NCBI RefSeq assembly: GCF_021347895.1
Contig: NC_067121.1
Location: forward strand, 36,505,974-36,569,973
Length of the DNA: 64,000 nt
Reading direction: 5' to 3'
Origin: Acanthochromis polyacanthus
Lineage: Eukaryota; Chordata; Actinopteri; Pomacentridae
Positions 45,891-57,836 of this stretch are shown in pieces. The first letter of the stretch is position 1. Each line of letters starts with the position of its first letter. The notes beneath the pieces were generated by a model. That model did not search any database, was not told the DNA's origin, and was given only the letters and a program-made list of their open reading frames with translations. The position numbers and the translations under genes were made by a program.

Positions 45891-48055
45891 TGATGGTGGA
45901 TGAGGTATCGCACAAGTTCCAATCCTCCACAAGTAGATTTCATTTTGGTCACTAAAATGAACAAACAGCAATGACGTGACTGAAAAGATCCATTTTAAAA
46001 CGTTAAAAACAAACTGTTTTAGCCAATCAGTATGAAACATTGTCAGCATGGAATGTGCTCAAGTCTTTAACCCTTTCACACGTAAAGGTCTCTGTATTGG
46101 GATCAGGCTTTATCCTTTACCAAAACACATTTTAAAAGGTTGCAGAAAGTAACACATTGAGCAAATAAAAAGACAAGTGATGCTATGCTATGTGGTAGAG
46201 TTGCAGTCCACAGTTGTTAGGAGGCAGTTATTTACTCTGTAATTTACAGCTCTGAGTGAGCAAAAGATAAAATACCAGTTTTTTCCTGTACTTTTTCAAA
46301 TTTTACTTCGATCCTGGTGACCGAGACATTGCAGTCATTTCTGCATTTAAATCTCCCAATTTCTCATTCAAAGTTACTCATTTTGGCCGTAGAGTTGTGG
46401 AGCTGTTGCTAACTGAATTTAAGGACATCTTATTAGATGTAAATTTGAAAAATAAAAAAATATAAACTCAGGCTGAAGGGATTAAGACTTCAACCCTGCA
46501 TCTAAAATGCAAAGGTTAAAGGTTGTGCAAGAAAACTTAAAAAAATAAAATAAGGTCAACAGGCATTTATCTATTCCTGACATGGCAGAACTCAGAGTTA
46601 TTCCGGATCAGAACGCTGTTTGTCATCTTAAATTGCTTAAATTCTCTTATTGAGAAAGAGCCACACATGTACATTACTGATTCCCCCGATGTCAAAGCCC
46701 TGAACCCTAATTTAGTTTTCTGTTTTCAACTGCAGGCAGAAGACAAAATAATAACCCTCAGGGTGATGAAATGTCAGGACCAATTATGCTTATGACAAAG
46801 GCGCCATGAGTCATCATCGACTTTAATGAAATTTAATATCTTTCACTTCTTCAAACAGTGTGCGTGGGACTACTTCTTTATTCAAAATGTTTTTCCTCAC
46901 TGATAAAATGCAATTATCTGATTCCTTCTAATAGCCCTCATTTGTAAAAACACTATAAAATATCCCATGAGTGAGTGGAATTCCTTTGAACCCAGGGAGA
47001 TGTATTGGCTTTATGTATAACCATGTGTTCGTCGCAGTGCCAACAGTCCTCTGTCCTTCCCCTCTTTTAACACAATATTAGTTTGCTGGATGACACCTTT
47101 AAGTAAGATGCAGATGGTGAAAGGTAGACACTTGATTGGGGAAAAAAAGTGTGGTGTCAGAGGATGATAATTAAGAGCCTGTCAGACATGAACTTCATAA
47201 ATTAACTGGCAATTTAACAAGTCATTCTGAAAGTGGCACGTTATTATTTTCCCTGTACGAGTCATCCTGCCTGCTACATCTCACTTTTCAAAATAAAGAA
47301 GTGTTGTGGTCTATGAACCATTGTCAGTCATCAGCAAAGCTATTTTCTGTAAATAAATAAAGTCCATACGAAGACAAGGCGGTAGTCAGGACTTAAGAAC
47401 AGACAAGGCCAAATTCTCCCAGGACAAAGCCAATCATATCCCAAGAAATGTTCTGCTGCAAAACACATAATTGTCTCAAATTATTCTTCTGCTGAAATGT
47501 CATGTCAAAGTCTCTGCAAGGCCAAGAGCACAATTCAGGTAGAAAAATACATCATCTATTTTATTCATTTGATAGTAGCGGCTCAAAGACAATGAAATTT
47601 AAGACTACTGCCACTCAAAAATCCAAGAAATAGCCTTAGAAAGTCATGATAATGTGCCATTGTATCAGGAAATTAAAAATTCTACATCCTGGAGGCGTTA
47701 CTGGGGTTATGCTTTGTGTCTTCACGAGTAGCTAAAGCTTTGTATGAAAGCTAAATGAAAGGCTGCAAGTCAGTAATATAGGCTGTGTAAAAGAAACACT
47801 ATGAGAAGTAGAATCATCTGTAGTCTACCTGACAGCGTATCATTTAGCAAAATGTATTTTTCCACAGCTCCAGTTTCTCTTGTTAGCTGAACTATTTCTG
47901 ACATTTTCTTATCTATGTAAAACTAATGTCTGTAAAAACTAGCTTCCTGTTCTGTTACATCTCAACACAGGGAGCATTGGAAGAAATTTAAATGCAAAAT
48001 AATTGCAAAAATTGAAGATTGCAACAAATAAATAAGAAACACGCTTCGCTTAAAC
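45891..48055. other. Unique non-coding block
   Basis: No gene or named repeat recognised in this A+T-rich stretch. Confidence 0.5.
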
Positions 48056-48160
48056 ATCCCCCGCCTTATATATAGTACCTCTAAGTGCAAGAAATAATAA
48101 TATATACTGGACGATACACCTACAAAATGATACATCTTCACTACAATAAAAATAAACAGT

Positions 48161-48567
48161 CAGGTCAAGGTCATACACCCCAAAAGGCACATCTACATTA
48201 CCAACAGGCTTAGTGTGCGCAATATGAATGAAATCCCTCAAGTAGTTTCTAAGATATGCTCCGGAAACAAAAAAGTATTTGGAGTGCCTCACTATGACCT
48301 TGAAAATCAGGTGAAGGTCATACACCCCAAAAGGCACATCTATACTATATAGAGATGGCCTGGGTGCAATATGAATGAAATCCTTCAAGTAGTTTCAAAG
48401 ATATGCTCCAGAAAGCAAAAAATATTTGGAGTGTCTCACTACGACCTTGAAAATCAGGTCAAGGTCATACACTCCAAAAGGCACATCTATACTATATAGA
48501 GATGGCCTGGGTGCAATATGAATGAAATCCCTCAAGTAGTTTCAGAGATATGCTCCGGAAACGAAAT
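48161..48567 (+). repeat. 147-bp tandem repeat, about 2.8 copies
   Basis: Copies start at 48161, 48308 and 48455 with CAGGTCAAGG/CAGGTGAAGG, so the period is exactly 147 bp twice. Each unit contains CATACACCCCAAAAGGCACA, AATATGAATGAAATCC, CAAGTAGTTTC and GATATGCTCCGGAAA. Since 147 is 3 x 49, one minus-strand frame (48050-48388) repeats a 49-residue module. I treat that as a consequence of the period, not as a protein. Confidence 0.85.
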
Positions 48568-48572
48568 GCGGG

Positions 48573-48598
48573 CGGACGGACGGACGGACGGACGGACG
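48573..48598 (+). repeat. (CGGA)6 microsatellite
   Basis: Six consecutive CGGA units plus CG, at the junction between the tandem repeats and the right end of the TIR element. Confidence 0.9.
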
Positions 48599-48643
48599 TG
48601 CCCACGCCAATACCCCCCTCCGTGTCTACGGCCGGCGGGGGAT

Positions 48644-50174
48644 AATAAAAATGGCAGAATTGTATGCAAGCACATAATCATCATTAGGCTGTTTTGATGC
48701 TCCTCTGGCCAGCATGGGCAGCCTCTGCACAAGCCATTTGGGTAAAAGTTGGACTGTTTCAGTCTCTGTCTGCCTACTAAATGTCCATTTAGCCAATACC
48801 ACGTTCCAAAAATAAAGCAGTCTATGGGTAATCAAAACAAACTGAGGAGAAAGAGGAGGGGGTTGATGAAGAAGGACACACCTGATGGTTAAAGTACAGG
48901 TCAGGGCAGTGAGCTCCTAACTTTGCCACTGAAGAAGAAAAAGTACAACAGCATGTATCAATAAGCGGACGCACGAAAGCAGAGCTTGTCTTGAAGCTAC
49001 AGAGACACAAGTACAAAACAAACACAGGTCAAAGGTGACAATGCAGAGGAAACCTGACAAATCAATTCATTCTTTTATATCAAAGGAAGACCATCTTGTA
49101 AGAAACAGAACAGAAGCACAGTTTGCAAGTATCAGTCCAGTTGAATAACTTAGAAAAAGCATGATGAATTCAGTTCTTCATTAATGTCAAAGGTGTCCAC
49201 TGTGATTTAAAAAAGCATGAAGCCGATACACGTCTCTGCAGAGAATTGATTTTCAGATGTCACCACCTTATCATACTTTTCAAAATCTGCAGACTTGGGT
49301 TGTCCTCAGACAACTAAAAATCAGGGTTCTATTTTTACCCAAACAACACCCTGCAATGCACTGCCTCGTACATCCACATGGAGTTTTCATGTCGCCACCT
49401 TCCTCCTACCACACGGAAACCAAGAATAACTTAGAAAAACAGCAAAATACTTAAACGTCAAAACATGCCAACATGTTCAGCGGACTTCTGCAAAGCACCT
49501 CACGGTTCCATACCTCTCCATTCACTAACAATTAGCCAGTCATTAGAAGTGATAGCGATGTACAAGAGTGGAATTTGGCATGTCATATATAATGAAGTCA
49601 TATTACTAAACAGCATTGAGAGCTTCATGATTCAACATTGTGTGTCCTTGAAATTTTTTATTTTTTTCCCCAGCTGCCTCCCCAGTTCACGTCCCTTTGC
49701 CGCCGTTGAGTGACAGGAAGCCAAGCTTGATTCCTCTCAGCAACATAGCCCAGTCTCCCCTCGTCTTGTTGAATTAAAGGAAAGCTAATCTTAATTGATG
49801 CTAATGGGAGTCAATGACGACCATGAGGAACAAGTGCTAATGTGCTTGAGCAATTAACCTAATATTTACTGGCTGTGACTCTCGGGAGGTGCTAGCTTAT
49901 GCCTGTCTACTCGCTCTCTCTGCATCGACATGATGTGCAACTGCTTTCTGTCACAGACAACGGGGGAAAAAAGTAGACTATTAGAGAACAATTAGAATCA
50001 GGGTGCTAAAAGTGAGTCAAGGAGAAAGGTAATGTTAGAAAGAGTAATTACACTTATTAGGTCTATTCAACCAAAATGAGGCTTGCTAAAATATTCAGGA
50101 GAACATCTGACATGTTTAAAAACCCAATAAAAATCAGAGTCATTAAACTATTGTACTGGAATCCTTAAAAATTT
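48644..50174. other. Unique non-coding block
   Basis: No gene recognised. 49690-49900 (TTGAGTGACAGG, GAATTAAAGGAAAGCTAATC, CAATTAACCTAATATTTACT) is complex, repeat-free and TAAT-rich, and is a candidate conserved non-coding element only. Confidence 0.45.
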
Positions 50175-52035
50175 CACACCTCCATCAGCTCTTTATTAGG
50201 AACAGAATACTAAGACTGGCTATGGTGCCACTTTTCTCCCAGTAGAGAGTCAGTTATTGATGGCAGGGATATCACAAGCTGTTGCTCTGAGATTCAGAAT
50301 TATGTTGTATCTTTTCCTGCAAATCTGTGAGCTGCACATTCCTGCTGCCACTGTAGTGTTCCATCACATCCCAAGGGAGCTATACTGGATTCAGATCTGG
50401 TGACTGAGGAGGTCAATGAAGTCCAAAGAAGTCACTGTCAGTTTGAAAATACTTGTGTTTTGTAACATGGTGCATTATCCTGCTGGAAGAGATGCACATG
50501 GTCAGCCACAGAAGACTGACAGACTTTAGCATTCAGAGTATGACTGAAAGTACTTATGGGCCAAAGTGTCCAAAATAATTCCCCATATCATTACATAACC
50601 ACAATCCTCCAGCGTTGGCACAAGACAGGTTACCTCTATTTGCTGTTGATGCCAAACTAAGGTACCATCTACAGCCTCAGCAGAAATGAAGATTCACCAA
50701 ACCGCACCATGTTTTTCCATCTTCAACTGTCCTGTTTTAGTGAATCTTTGCCCGATACAATCTCACATTTACGTTCTTGGCTGACAGGACTGGAACCTGC
50801 TGCTGTAATCTATCCAGCTCAAGGTTAGAAGTGTTGTTCATTCTACGCAAGCGTGGTTATCTGCTTTACCGGAGCATTTTTGTCAACATCGACCAGCCTG
50901 ACCGTTCTCCTCAGACTTCTGTCATTGCAGGTGTTTACATCTGCAGAACGGTTGCTTTTTAATTAAAAGTAAACTCTAGAGTAGTACGCAAACTTTGGCG
51001 ATTTACTTGCGAAGTCAGTAAACCACAGTGGATGTTTTCCACAAAATCAGCTGGATTTCAAAGGAATCTTGAGAATGGATAACGTAAACACAAGGTTGCT
51101 GAATTATAAATTAAATATCAGATGACAGTGACTTCATATTAAATTGCTGTTCCACAGTTGGCGCAACAAAATCCAAAATATTAAGCACAGCAAACCAGCT
51201 GCAGTCTTCCACAGTAAATGACCTGTAACATTATTTATGTCTTCACAGGTGTTTGATATAATAATAAAAATAATACCTGATCTACACGATGGAGTGGTTT
51301 GTTCTCAGTAGTTAGCTTTAGTCAAGCTGCTGCAAACAGCTGCACACCTGGAACAGATGTTCATAAAGACTATGACGTTATTTTTTCAGTTCTCAAAATC
51401 TGTCAGTATTTACTGCCACCTCTGAAATGCATCTATGCTCACTGCCAACACACTTCATCACTTCAGTCTGAAATTCTGCTTCTCCTGAATGTTAGCATCA
51501 TTAGCAGATGCAGCTGCTCTCTGTTGAGACACTCAGCTCCTGGTCTGTGTTAAAGTTTGAAAGCCATAGTTTAGTGCATCAGATAGCTAGCTAAACCAGA
51601 CACAGTAGAGAGCTGTGCTCATTTTAAGTGACAGTCAGCAAACACACTGATTACTCCATCTCATTAAACACTAGTCTCTATCTGTCAGCACAACCAAGTA
51701 CTACAGTAATTCTTCAATACATTTCTTGTCCCTTGGCTTCTATCTTATTGGTTATTATATTATTTAAATGTATGCATTTAATAACTTAAATGAATGAATT
51801 CAAAATGAATCACTGATATTCCAAGTCCAGAGATCCGCAGTTTCAAAAATACTTACTAACAATAATGTCATGGTCAAAGTCATTTACAACAATTTTTATC
51901 TATTTTTTCCACTCTGATGTTTTATGTGACCACTAACTGAAGCTCCTGACCTGTATTTGTGTGATTTTATTGTCTGTGCTGCCTCCACATGACTGACTGA
52001 TTGGACATGTGTTTCTAATAAAGTGCTTAATGAGT
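50175..52035 (-). pseudogene. Degenerate Tc1-family transposon, interrupted
   Basis: Both ends and long internal stretches follow the common fish Tc1-like element with CTTTATTAGG ends: CTTTATTAGGAAC (left), CACATCCCAAGGGAGCTATA, GGATTCAGATCTGGTGACTG, ATGGTGCATTATCCTGCTGG, GCACATGGTCAGCCACAGAA and TTCTTGGCTGACAGGACTGG. After a break come GATCCGCAGTTTC, CATGGTCAAAGTCAT, CACATGACTGACTGATTGGA and CTAATAAAGTGCTTAATGAG (right). The transposase would be on the minus strand and is riddled with stops. About 0.8 kb (roughly 51010-51820) has no counterpart in the family and looks like an insertion. The assignment is by remembered consensus; I cannot align it here. Confidence 0.75.
51010..51820. other. 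Foreign ~0.8-kb insert inside the Tc1 remnant
   Basis: Tc1-like sequence stops near GTAAACTCTAGAG...CGCAAAC (about 50967-50993) and resumes near GAGATCCGCAGTTTC (about 51829-51843). The intervening sequence is A+T-rich and unrecognised: no TIR, tail or domain. The 84-codon frame at 51299-51553 has no visible feature. Edges are uncertain by tens of bases because the flanking Tc1 sequence is decayed. Confidence 0.45.
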
Positions 52036-53329
52036 TTTTGCTGTTTTCAGTCTTAACAGCGCTGTCTTTATATCCCCAAAAGTTTGACTGCTCCTGACTT
52101 GAGGGGGATATTGTTAAGATTACTATCTGATTTGTGAGGCTACCTTGTTCCTAATCAGTTATCGTCCCATTTTTATAGCAGAAATGTGCAACCTTTGTTT
52201 CCATGTCTCTACGACTCATACGTAGTGAAAAACAATGACAGACTTGAAGAACAAAGTCAACAGCAGCAGTGCTGTAGTTAAAAATTAATATTGCAGCAAG
52301 AGCAAAAAGTTGTAACCTCCTTTAATCTCAGTTATGAACAGCTGTGATACGGCAGATGTGGGAGCAAACAATAATGACATGGGTTCAATAAACCTCAGCT
52401 CACTCCCAACTCTGTAATGAAAAATAACAATATGAAACAACACAGTAAGAGATAAAAACCCAGATAAGAAGCACAAAAAAATGATACAAAGCCAAGCAAA
52501 AAAAATGCATTAAGAATGAATTTTTACATCTTTACTTTGCGGTGTATTTATGTAAAATGGTAAATTGGTATGCATCTTTGAACACAAGAATACATAAATT
52601 AAGTGCAACAGGAACAATTCTTTAATTTATCTGTTGCAAAAAGCCGCAGTAGAATGATATATTTCTATAAGTATATGTTCTCAAATCAAGAAAAAAAATT
52701 TAAAAACACTGCAAAAATGGGGGCTTTTATCTACAACACCATCACAGGCAGACCTTTTTTATTTATGAATTCCTCATTTTTATCAGACATTTTGCCATAT
52801 TTTAGCAAGATATCTTCACTGTAACACCAATATTTTCCCTGTTTCCCTTTTGTCTTGTCATACTTGTCACTGCAGTACAGACATACTGAAATGTCATTAA
52901 TTACACTTTGTTTTTTTTATCTGTATCAAGCTACTGCTAATTAAACTTGTACAGATGGAGAAATATAGTTGGATAGTGGTTTAAAGAGCCCATATGATGT
53001 CCAATCACAGTTGTGACACTGTTCGTTAAGGGTGCGTCACGGTTCAGTGCATGCAAATTGTGCGAACAGTAACCATCACCAGTCATAGAACTGCATGTAA
53101 TCACCTTATCGACGGTGCACATGTTTGTTGACCCTGGTAGGTGCATATTTTGCGATTTCTCTATGGACCTGAAGCTGGAGCAGAGCGTAAACAACATAAT
53201 TTAGGCAGTTTCACAGCCGAGACGAGACAACCTTATGTTGAAGATCATCAGTGCCGTTTGGAGATTAATCTGTGGCTACTACCAAGAGAAGAACAGCTTT
53301 TGCAGCTTTTGCAGTAGAAGAGCTGCAAG
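52036..53329. other. Unique non-coding block
   Basis: Nothing recognised. The last few hundred bases (from about 53000) may belong to the mariner remnant that follows, but I see no transposase words in them. Confidence 0.45.
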
Positions 53330-53660
53330 TTCCAAAAATGAATAAGGCACGTAAAATTAGGGGTTCGCAAGGACCATGCTTGTTGTTTTCTTCAACATTC
53401 ACATGGTTGTGCACCGGAAATTAGACCCCCAGGGTTGAACTGTCAAAGCAGAATTCTGCTGTAACATCCTGAGATGTCTGCAAGAAACATTCAGCACAAA
53501 CAACCTGATCTGTGGCAGGGTAACGTGGATTTTCCAATACACGCAGGTTTTTCGATCACAACATCACAATCATTGCTCTCCACCAGACCTACTTGCACAG
53601 TTTAGGAGAGTGAACGCCCAACAGAGGAGGCTAACAGCTAACATACCAGGTTTTCCAGGG
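53330..53660 (+). pseudogene. mariner-type transposase remnant
   Basis: From about 53377 one frame reads MLVVFFNIHMVVHRKLDPQG, followed after a stop by TVKAEFCCNILRCLQETF. This matches the mariner-family catalytic-region pattern: 'FFD..G.VH.EF.PPGQTVN..FY..VL.RLRE'. In the next ~100 bp, GACCTACTTGCACAGTTTAG may correspond to the 'PAHTA' region but is too decayed to be sure. The first catalytic Asp of the family appears as Asn (FFN), and stops interrupt the frame, so it is dead. TIRs were not found. The subfamily is unknown. Confidence 0.65.
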
Positions 53661-56600
53661 AGTGTCATAGAAGTGCATGGCTGGAGGTGCTGTATCGCTG
53701 CATGGTGCTGAACTGAAATCAGATTGTTGTTTTTTTTATTTTTATAGACAGTCTGAACTTTTTGATCACAACTTAATATAAACTAGAACATCCTGAGCTT
53801 TTTTAATGTTCTAAAGTCATTATTTTCTCGTGTACATTGCTGTAGCACCTCTTCTCTGGTTCTGTCTGAAACGCTCCATTACAGCTCATGCCTCCCAAAA
53901 AGCCACGTCTGCTCTGATTGGTCAGCTCATGTCACAAAGGCAAGACAACATTGGCTACATAATGTAAACTTAGACCTATATGCATTGGTACAAAGCTCTC
54001 AGCAGGAAGCCACTCCATATTGTCTGAGGACGTATCAAAACAGCTGCTAGGTGGGCATTATGCATTTGTGTTACATGTTGTAAATAAATAACAGAAGAAA
54101 GGCCTGGAATGCCTCCAAATGAGGCATTGCAGGCAAGTTAGGAGCAATTTTTAAAATGATTACAACAATCTATTACATGCTAAAGAAAGGGATGCGCATA
54201 TGGGCTCATTATTTTTAAAAGAATTAAACAATTTCTTTACAACTAGAACAGCTTTGACAGCTGCTGTTCTGTTTTGTTTGAGATTTTATGGTTGATCTTA
54301 ATATATAGAATGTCACAAGTTAAACTATTTTCCTTTTTTATGCATGCTTTGAGCTACTGATTATGCAAACAGCTTTGCCACTGATAGAGACAGAGACTTT
54401 AAAGTCAGCTTTAAATTATGTTTTGCTGCCAAAAGCTGAACAATGGTTACAAAACAGTAAAGCAGAATCAGCTGCAATTAATTAAGAAAATCTGACTAAA
54501 CAGAAGGACTGCACAATATTTTCAGAACCTTCTGCACAGCTTTAGAAAAACGTGAAGACAAAGCTTTCCTCTCACTTGAGTTACCATCTATGGCCCTTGT
54601 TAATTACATTAGGCCTGAATTATACATGACAAAGTTTCTCAACAGAGAACTTTACTGATGTAGATAATGGGACTAAATCCAAACAACACCAGCAGTAATT
54701 AATTGTCATCTGCGACTAAACCTATCAAGTGACTTCTATTACAGGCATGAGTGAATCGTTCACAATCATCTAATAGGTTGCTTGTGACAGGTGGAATACC
54801 AAAACCACCACTTTTCCTCATTAAAGTATCCATACTTACAGTTTAGAAACAGTAAAATAGGGCGATCTCACAGTAGACAGCAGCTACAAGTCAAAAATAG
54901 TCTCAAGTCCTACTGCACACCTTTCCTTTCTTCTATATTGATAAGGTTCAGAATCTAATTTCTATTCAACTTGAGCACCAAAGAGTGAGATTAGGATTCA
55001 AGCCCATGACCGCACTGCCACGTTTTTCCACCTCCTCCTTTAGAGCCAAGCAGGTTTGTGTTCCTCATCAAGCCTGTGGGCTTTAGCTGCTTTCTAACAG
55101 CGAGGCTTTTTAACAGAGACATGTTTATCGGCATTAGACAGAACCAACACAGTAAGCAGTTACTGTGTTGATTCTGTACGTCAAACGTTCATTTGTAAGA
55201 CTTTTTCAGTAGAGCTTTGGCCCAGCGCTGGGGCGCAGGCATTTCTTTACTGAGAGTTTTTATTTCAAGACTGCCATGGGAATAGCTTCAGCATCAGCAA
55301 CATTGAGTTCCTCAGCATTAGTCAAACATAATCTGTGCATTTCAGTCTGCCTAATTAGTAAACACACTAATGACTTGAGCTAATTTACACACATACTCTC
55401 ATGGACCTCCCCATTCAGTTTGATTCACGGAGCGTTTTTGTTTATTATTTATTGTTAATTGAATTCTAGCACCTCATTATCATATCAGTATTATCGCCCA
55501 CTTTAAAAGAGTCAATTATGACAACAATATGCATTGTGAAAAGCTTATTTAGATATTTAATGCTTCCTTGTTTACTATGGTGGAACATATGCACCCTAGT
55601 GCAGCAGTAATGAAAATAAAGTTTATCAATTTGGGGTTAACAGTAGCAGCCACATCCTGAAGAACAAGTCAGTGCTGTTAGTGTTCCATATTAGCCTTCT
55701 TTTGTCTGACAGAAATCTACCACATTCTGGACAAAGTGTGAGTTTTCAGCTCATGTTAATGACCTGGCCATTTTTGGAATTTTAATTACATTCCTGTAAC
55801 TGTCCTGTACTGCAAAGAGGTGTCAGAGCAGCTATCGCACGGCCTTGTTACTGGAGGACATAGAGCAAAAATAGATAAAAATAGATATGTAAAAACGTGT
55901 CTATTCTGTAAAGCAGTGAAAATGGAACTGTAACAAATAGCTTACATTTTTTAGATGTTGATGCTACTAACACAAACTGTATATAAAAAAATGGATGTAG
56001 CCTTCGAGTCTGAAAAGTGAAGCAATTGTATAGAAGTCAATGAGAAGAAGCACAGGGTAAAGAGTTTGCTTTAGAGCAGGGTTAGCTTGTTAAATCAGTA
56101 ATTGAACTTTTTAACAGAACTTTCGCACCTTTCCTTCTTGCATTTTACTCTTGAAAGTGCTATCACAATGTGAGTTTGCTTTTTCATCTTCAGAAAAACA
56201 CCTGAACACTTTTTCAAGCACTGTAAACAATCATTTATCAGTTTTATTTTTTTTTGTCAAACTCATACTCTGGTTGGATTTCTTTATCCCTCAAAAATTC
56301 CCAGTCACTCTTCTAAATACTGTACGGCCTGAACGTTTGAGTATCCGCATCAAGCAAGCGGCTCTAGCCATACTGAGATCCTTAAAATGTCATTATTTTA
56401 GGAAATTACAATTGTTCCAAACAGGATTAGTATGACTAATAGGCTGGTAAATAATCTGAATTCAGACAGCCTGCTGGCATCTTTGCTCATTCGGGGGAAA
56501 CAACACAAGCAGTCAAAATCAGCTGCTTCATTCTAAAGAAAATATTTGACTTGGAGCAACATTTTTCTCATTTATTAATTTTTGGTGTCAGCAAAAAGGA

Positions 56601-57074
56601 GAGCCGAACTAAAGCTGGTTACCTGCTTCCATATATGTAGCTATGAGGCGATACATATATATAGTAGGTATACATGTGTCTGTTATGTAAAGCAGTGAAA
56701 ATGGAAATATACATGCCACCTCAGACCTGAGCCTCATTTACTGTGACCATTATAGCCAGCTAACATACAGAAAATTATACACTTTTCCCATCCTGCAGGA
56801 TAATTAGATGTACTTGTTGAATGATATAGCAATAACTATTTTTTTCCCAAAAAATATGGAAAGATTATTTTAAGCATGCAGATGGCATTCATTATTACAA
56901 CAAGTTGGAAACCATGATGATCACATTAATGGCAAAAGCGACATGCAGTAATGTGTAACCCTGTTAAATGGCACGCAGTCCTTTAATCGAGACGTTTTAT
57001 TGCTGACATCTCTGTTAAGCACTGCAGAAAATGTGACAAGTCAGAATAAGTTACTTTGTCTGTGTAACAATGAT
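53661..57074. other. Unique non-coding block
   Basis: No gene or named repeat recognised in 3.4 kb of A+T-rich sequence. The 94-codon frame at 56151-56435 has no motif. Confidence 0.5.
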
Positions 57075-57077
57075 TAA

Positions 57078-57833
57078 GGGTGCTTTCACACCTGTTAGTC
57101 CGTTAGAGTGGTTCGTTTTGACCCAAGAGTTGTTACAATGTTGCTAGTTTCAACTGGTTCAGTTCGCATTCACACCAGTGTTTTCGCAGTTGAACCAACT
57201 ACGATGAATGTTATATCTCCCCCCAGTCGTTTGGCGGCGCTGTTCACAAAAATAAGGTGTTTTAGATGACGTAGGTGAACGATGATTGGCGCAGCATGTG
57301 AAGAGGGAAAAATCCCGGAAGAAAACAACAGGCTGTGTTTATTCCACGGATCGAGGTTTATTCGTAAACAATGAACTATGCTCTCCTGTTCGTTCTTGTT
57401 GCCATAAATTCGTATCATTGCTTTATGCAGCAAGCACAAATACTGCTGTTGTTCCAGCATGAAGCTCACATTCGGTACGAGAACATTACACAGTCGTTTT
57501 TGGCAAGGAGAAGATGCATTGCAAGACGTTATCGTTATCCCAAAATTCCCTGTGCAGGTTGCTATGGAAGCTCCCGTAGACCAAAAAGTCTGCTGCGCCA
57601 TCAAGCCGGTCCGAATGGAGACAGGTTTGTGTTCTCACCAGGAGCGAACCGAACTGGAGTTCACATAGAACCGGACCGAGACCACGTCCCGAAGGTGGTC
57701 TCGGTCCGGTTCTTTAGTCTGAACCAAAAAAATCTGGTCTGCTTTCACACCAGCCCAAACGAACTGTACTTGCAGGTGTTGCGGACTCCAGTCCGCTTTA
57801 AGCGGACCAAAAGGCATAGGTGTGAAAGCACCC
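57078..57833. mobile_element. PIF/Harbinger-like non-autonomous transposon
   Basis: GGGTGCTTTCACACCT at the left end and AGGTGTGAAAGCACCC at the right are perfect 16-bp inverted repeats. TAA flanks both sides (57075-57077, 57834-57836), the TWA target duplication typical of PIF/Harbinger. The interior has a 19-bp perfect hairpin (57667-57713) and a smaller one (57791-57807). Overlapping frames on both strands (144 codons minus, 160 plus) are open. The plus frame runs through the right TIR into flanking DNA, so it is not a transposase gene as it stands; at most it holds a fragment (an Arg-rich RRRCIARRYRYPK stretch). The superfamily call rests on TSD and GGG ends. Confidence 0.72.
57667..57713. 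repeat. 19-bp perfect hairpin inside the Harbinger-like element
   Basis: AGAACCGGACCGAGACCAC at 57667-57685 pairs perfectly with 57695-57713 across a 9-nt loop (GTCCCGAAG). It is G+C-rich, unlike the surrounding DNA. Confidence 0.85.
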
Positions 57834-57836
57834 TAA

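Larger units (their letters stand above)
48056..48643. mobile_element. TIR-bounded element carrying 147-bp tandem repeats
   Basis: ATCCCCCGCC (48056-48065) and GGCGGGGGAT (48634-48643) are perfect 10-bp inverted ends. I could not identify a clear target duplication, so the superfamily is open. The interior is a 147-bp tandem repeat followed by (CGGA)6 and CGTGCCCACGCC. Elements with CCCCCGCCGGCCG ends, CGGACGGACGG tracts and CTCCGGAAAC words recur in many teleost assemblies (from memory). There is no transposase. Confidence 0.55.

Noticed and set aside
48050..48388. 112-codon frame with a repeated 49-residue module
   Set aside because: It is a by-product of a 147-bp tandem period divisible by three. 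The frame ends within the array and has no start context.
48161..48567. CRISPR-like array
   Set aside because: Units of 147 bp are contiguous tandem repeats without short conserved repeats separated by unique spacers, and the window is eukaryotic.
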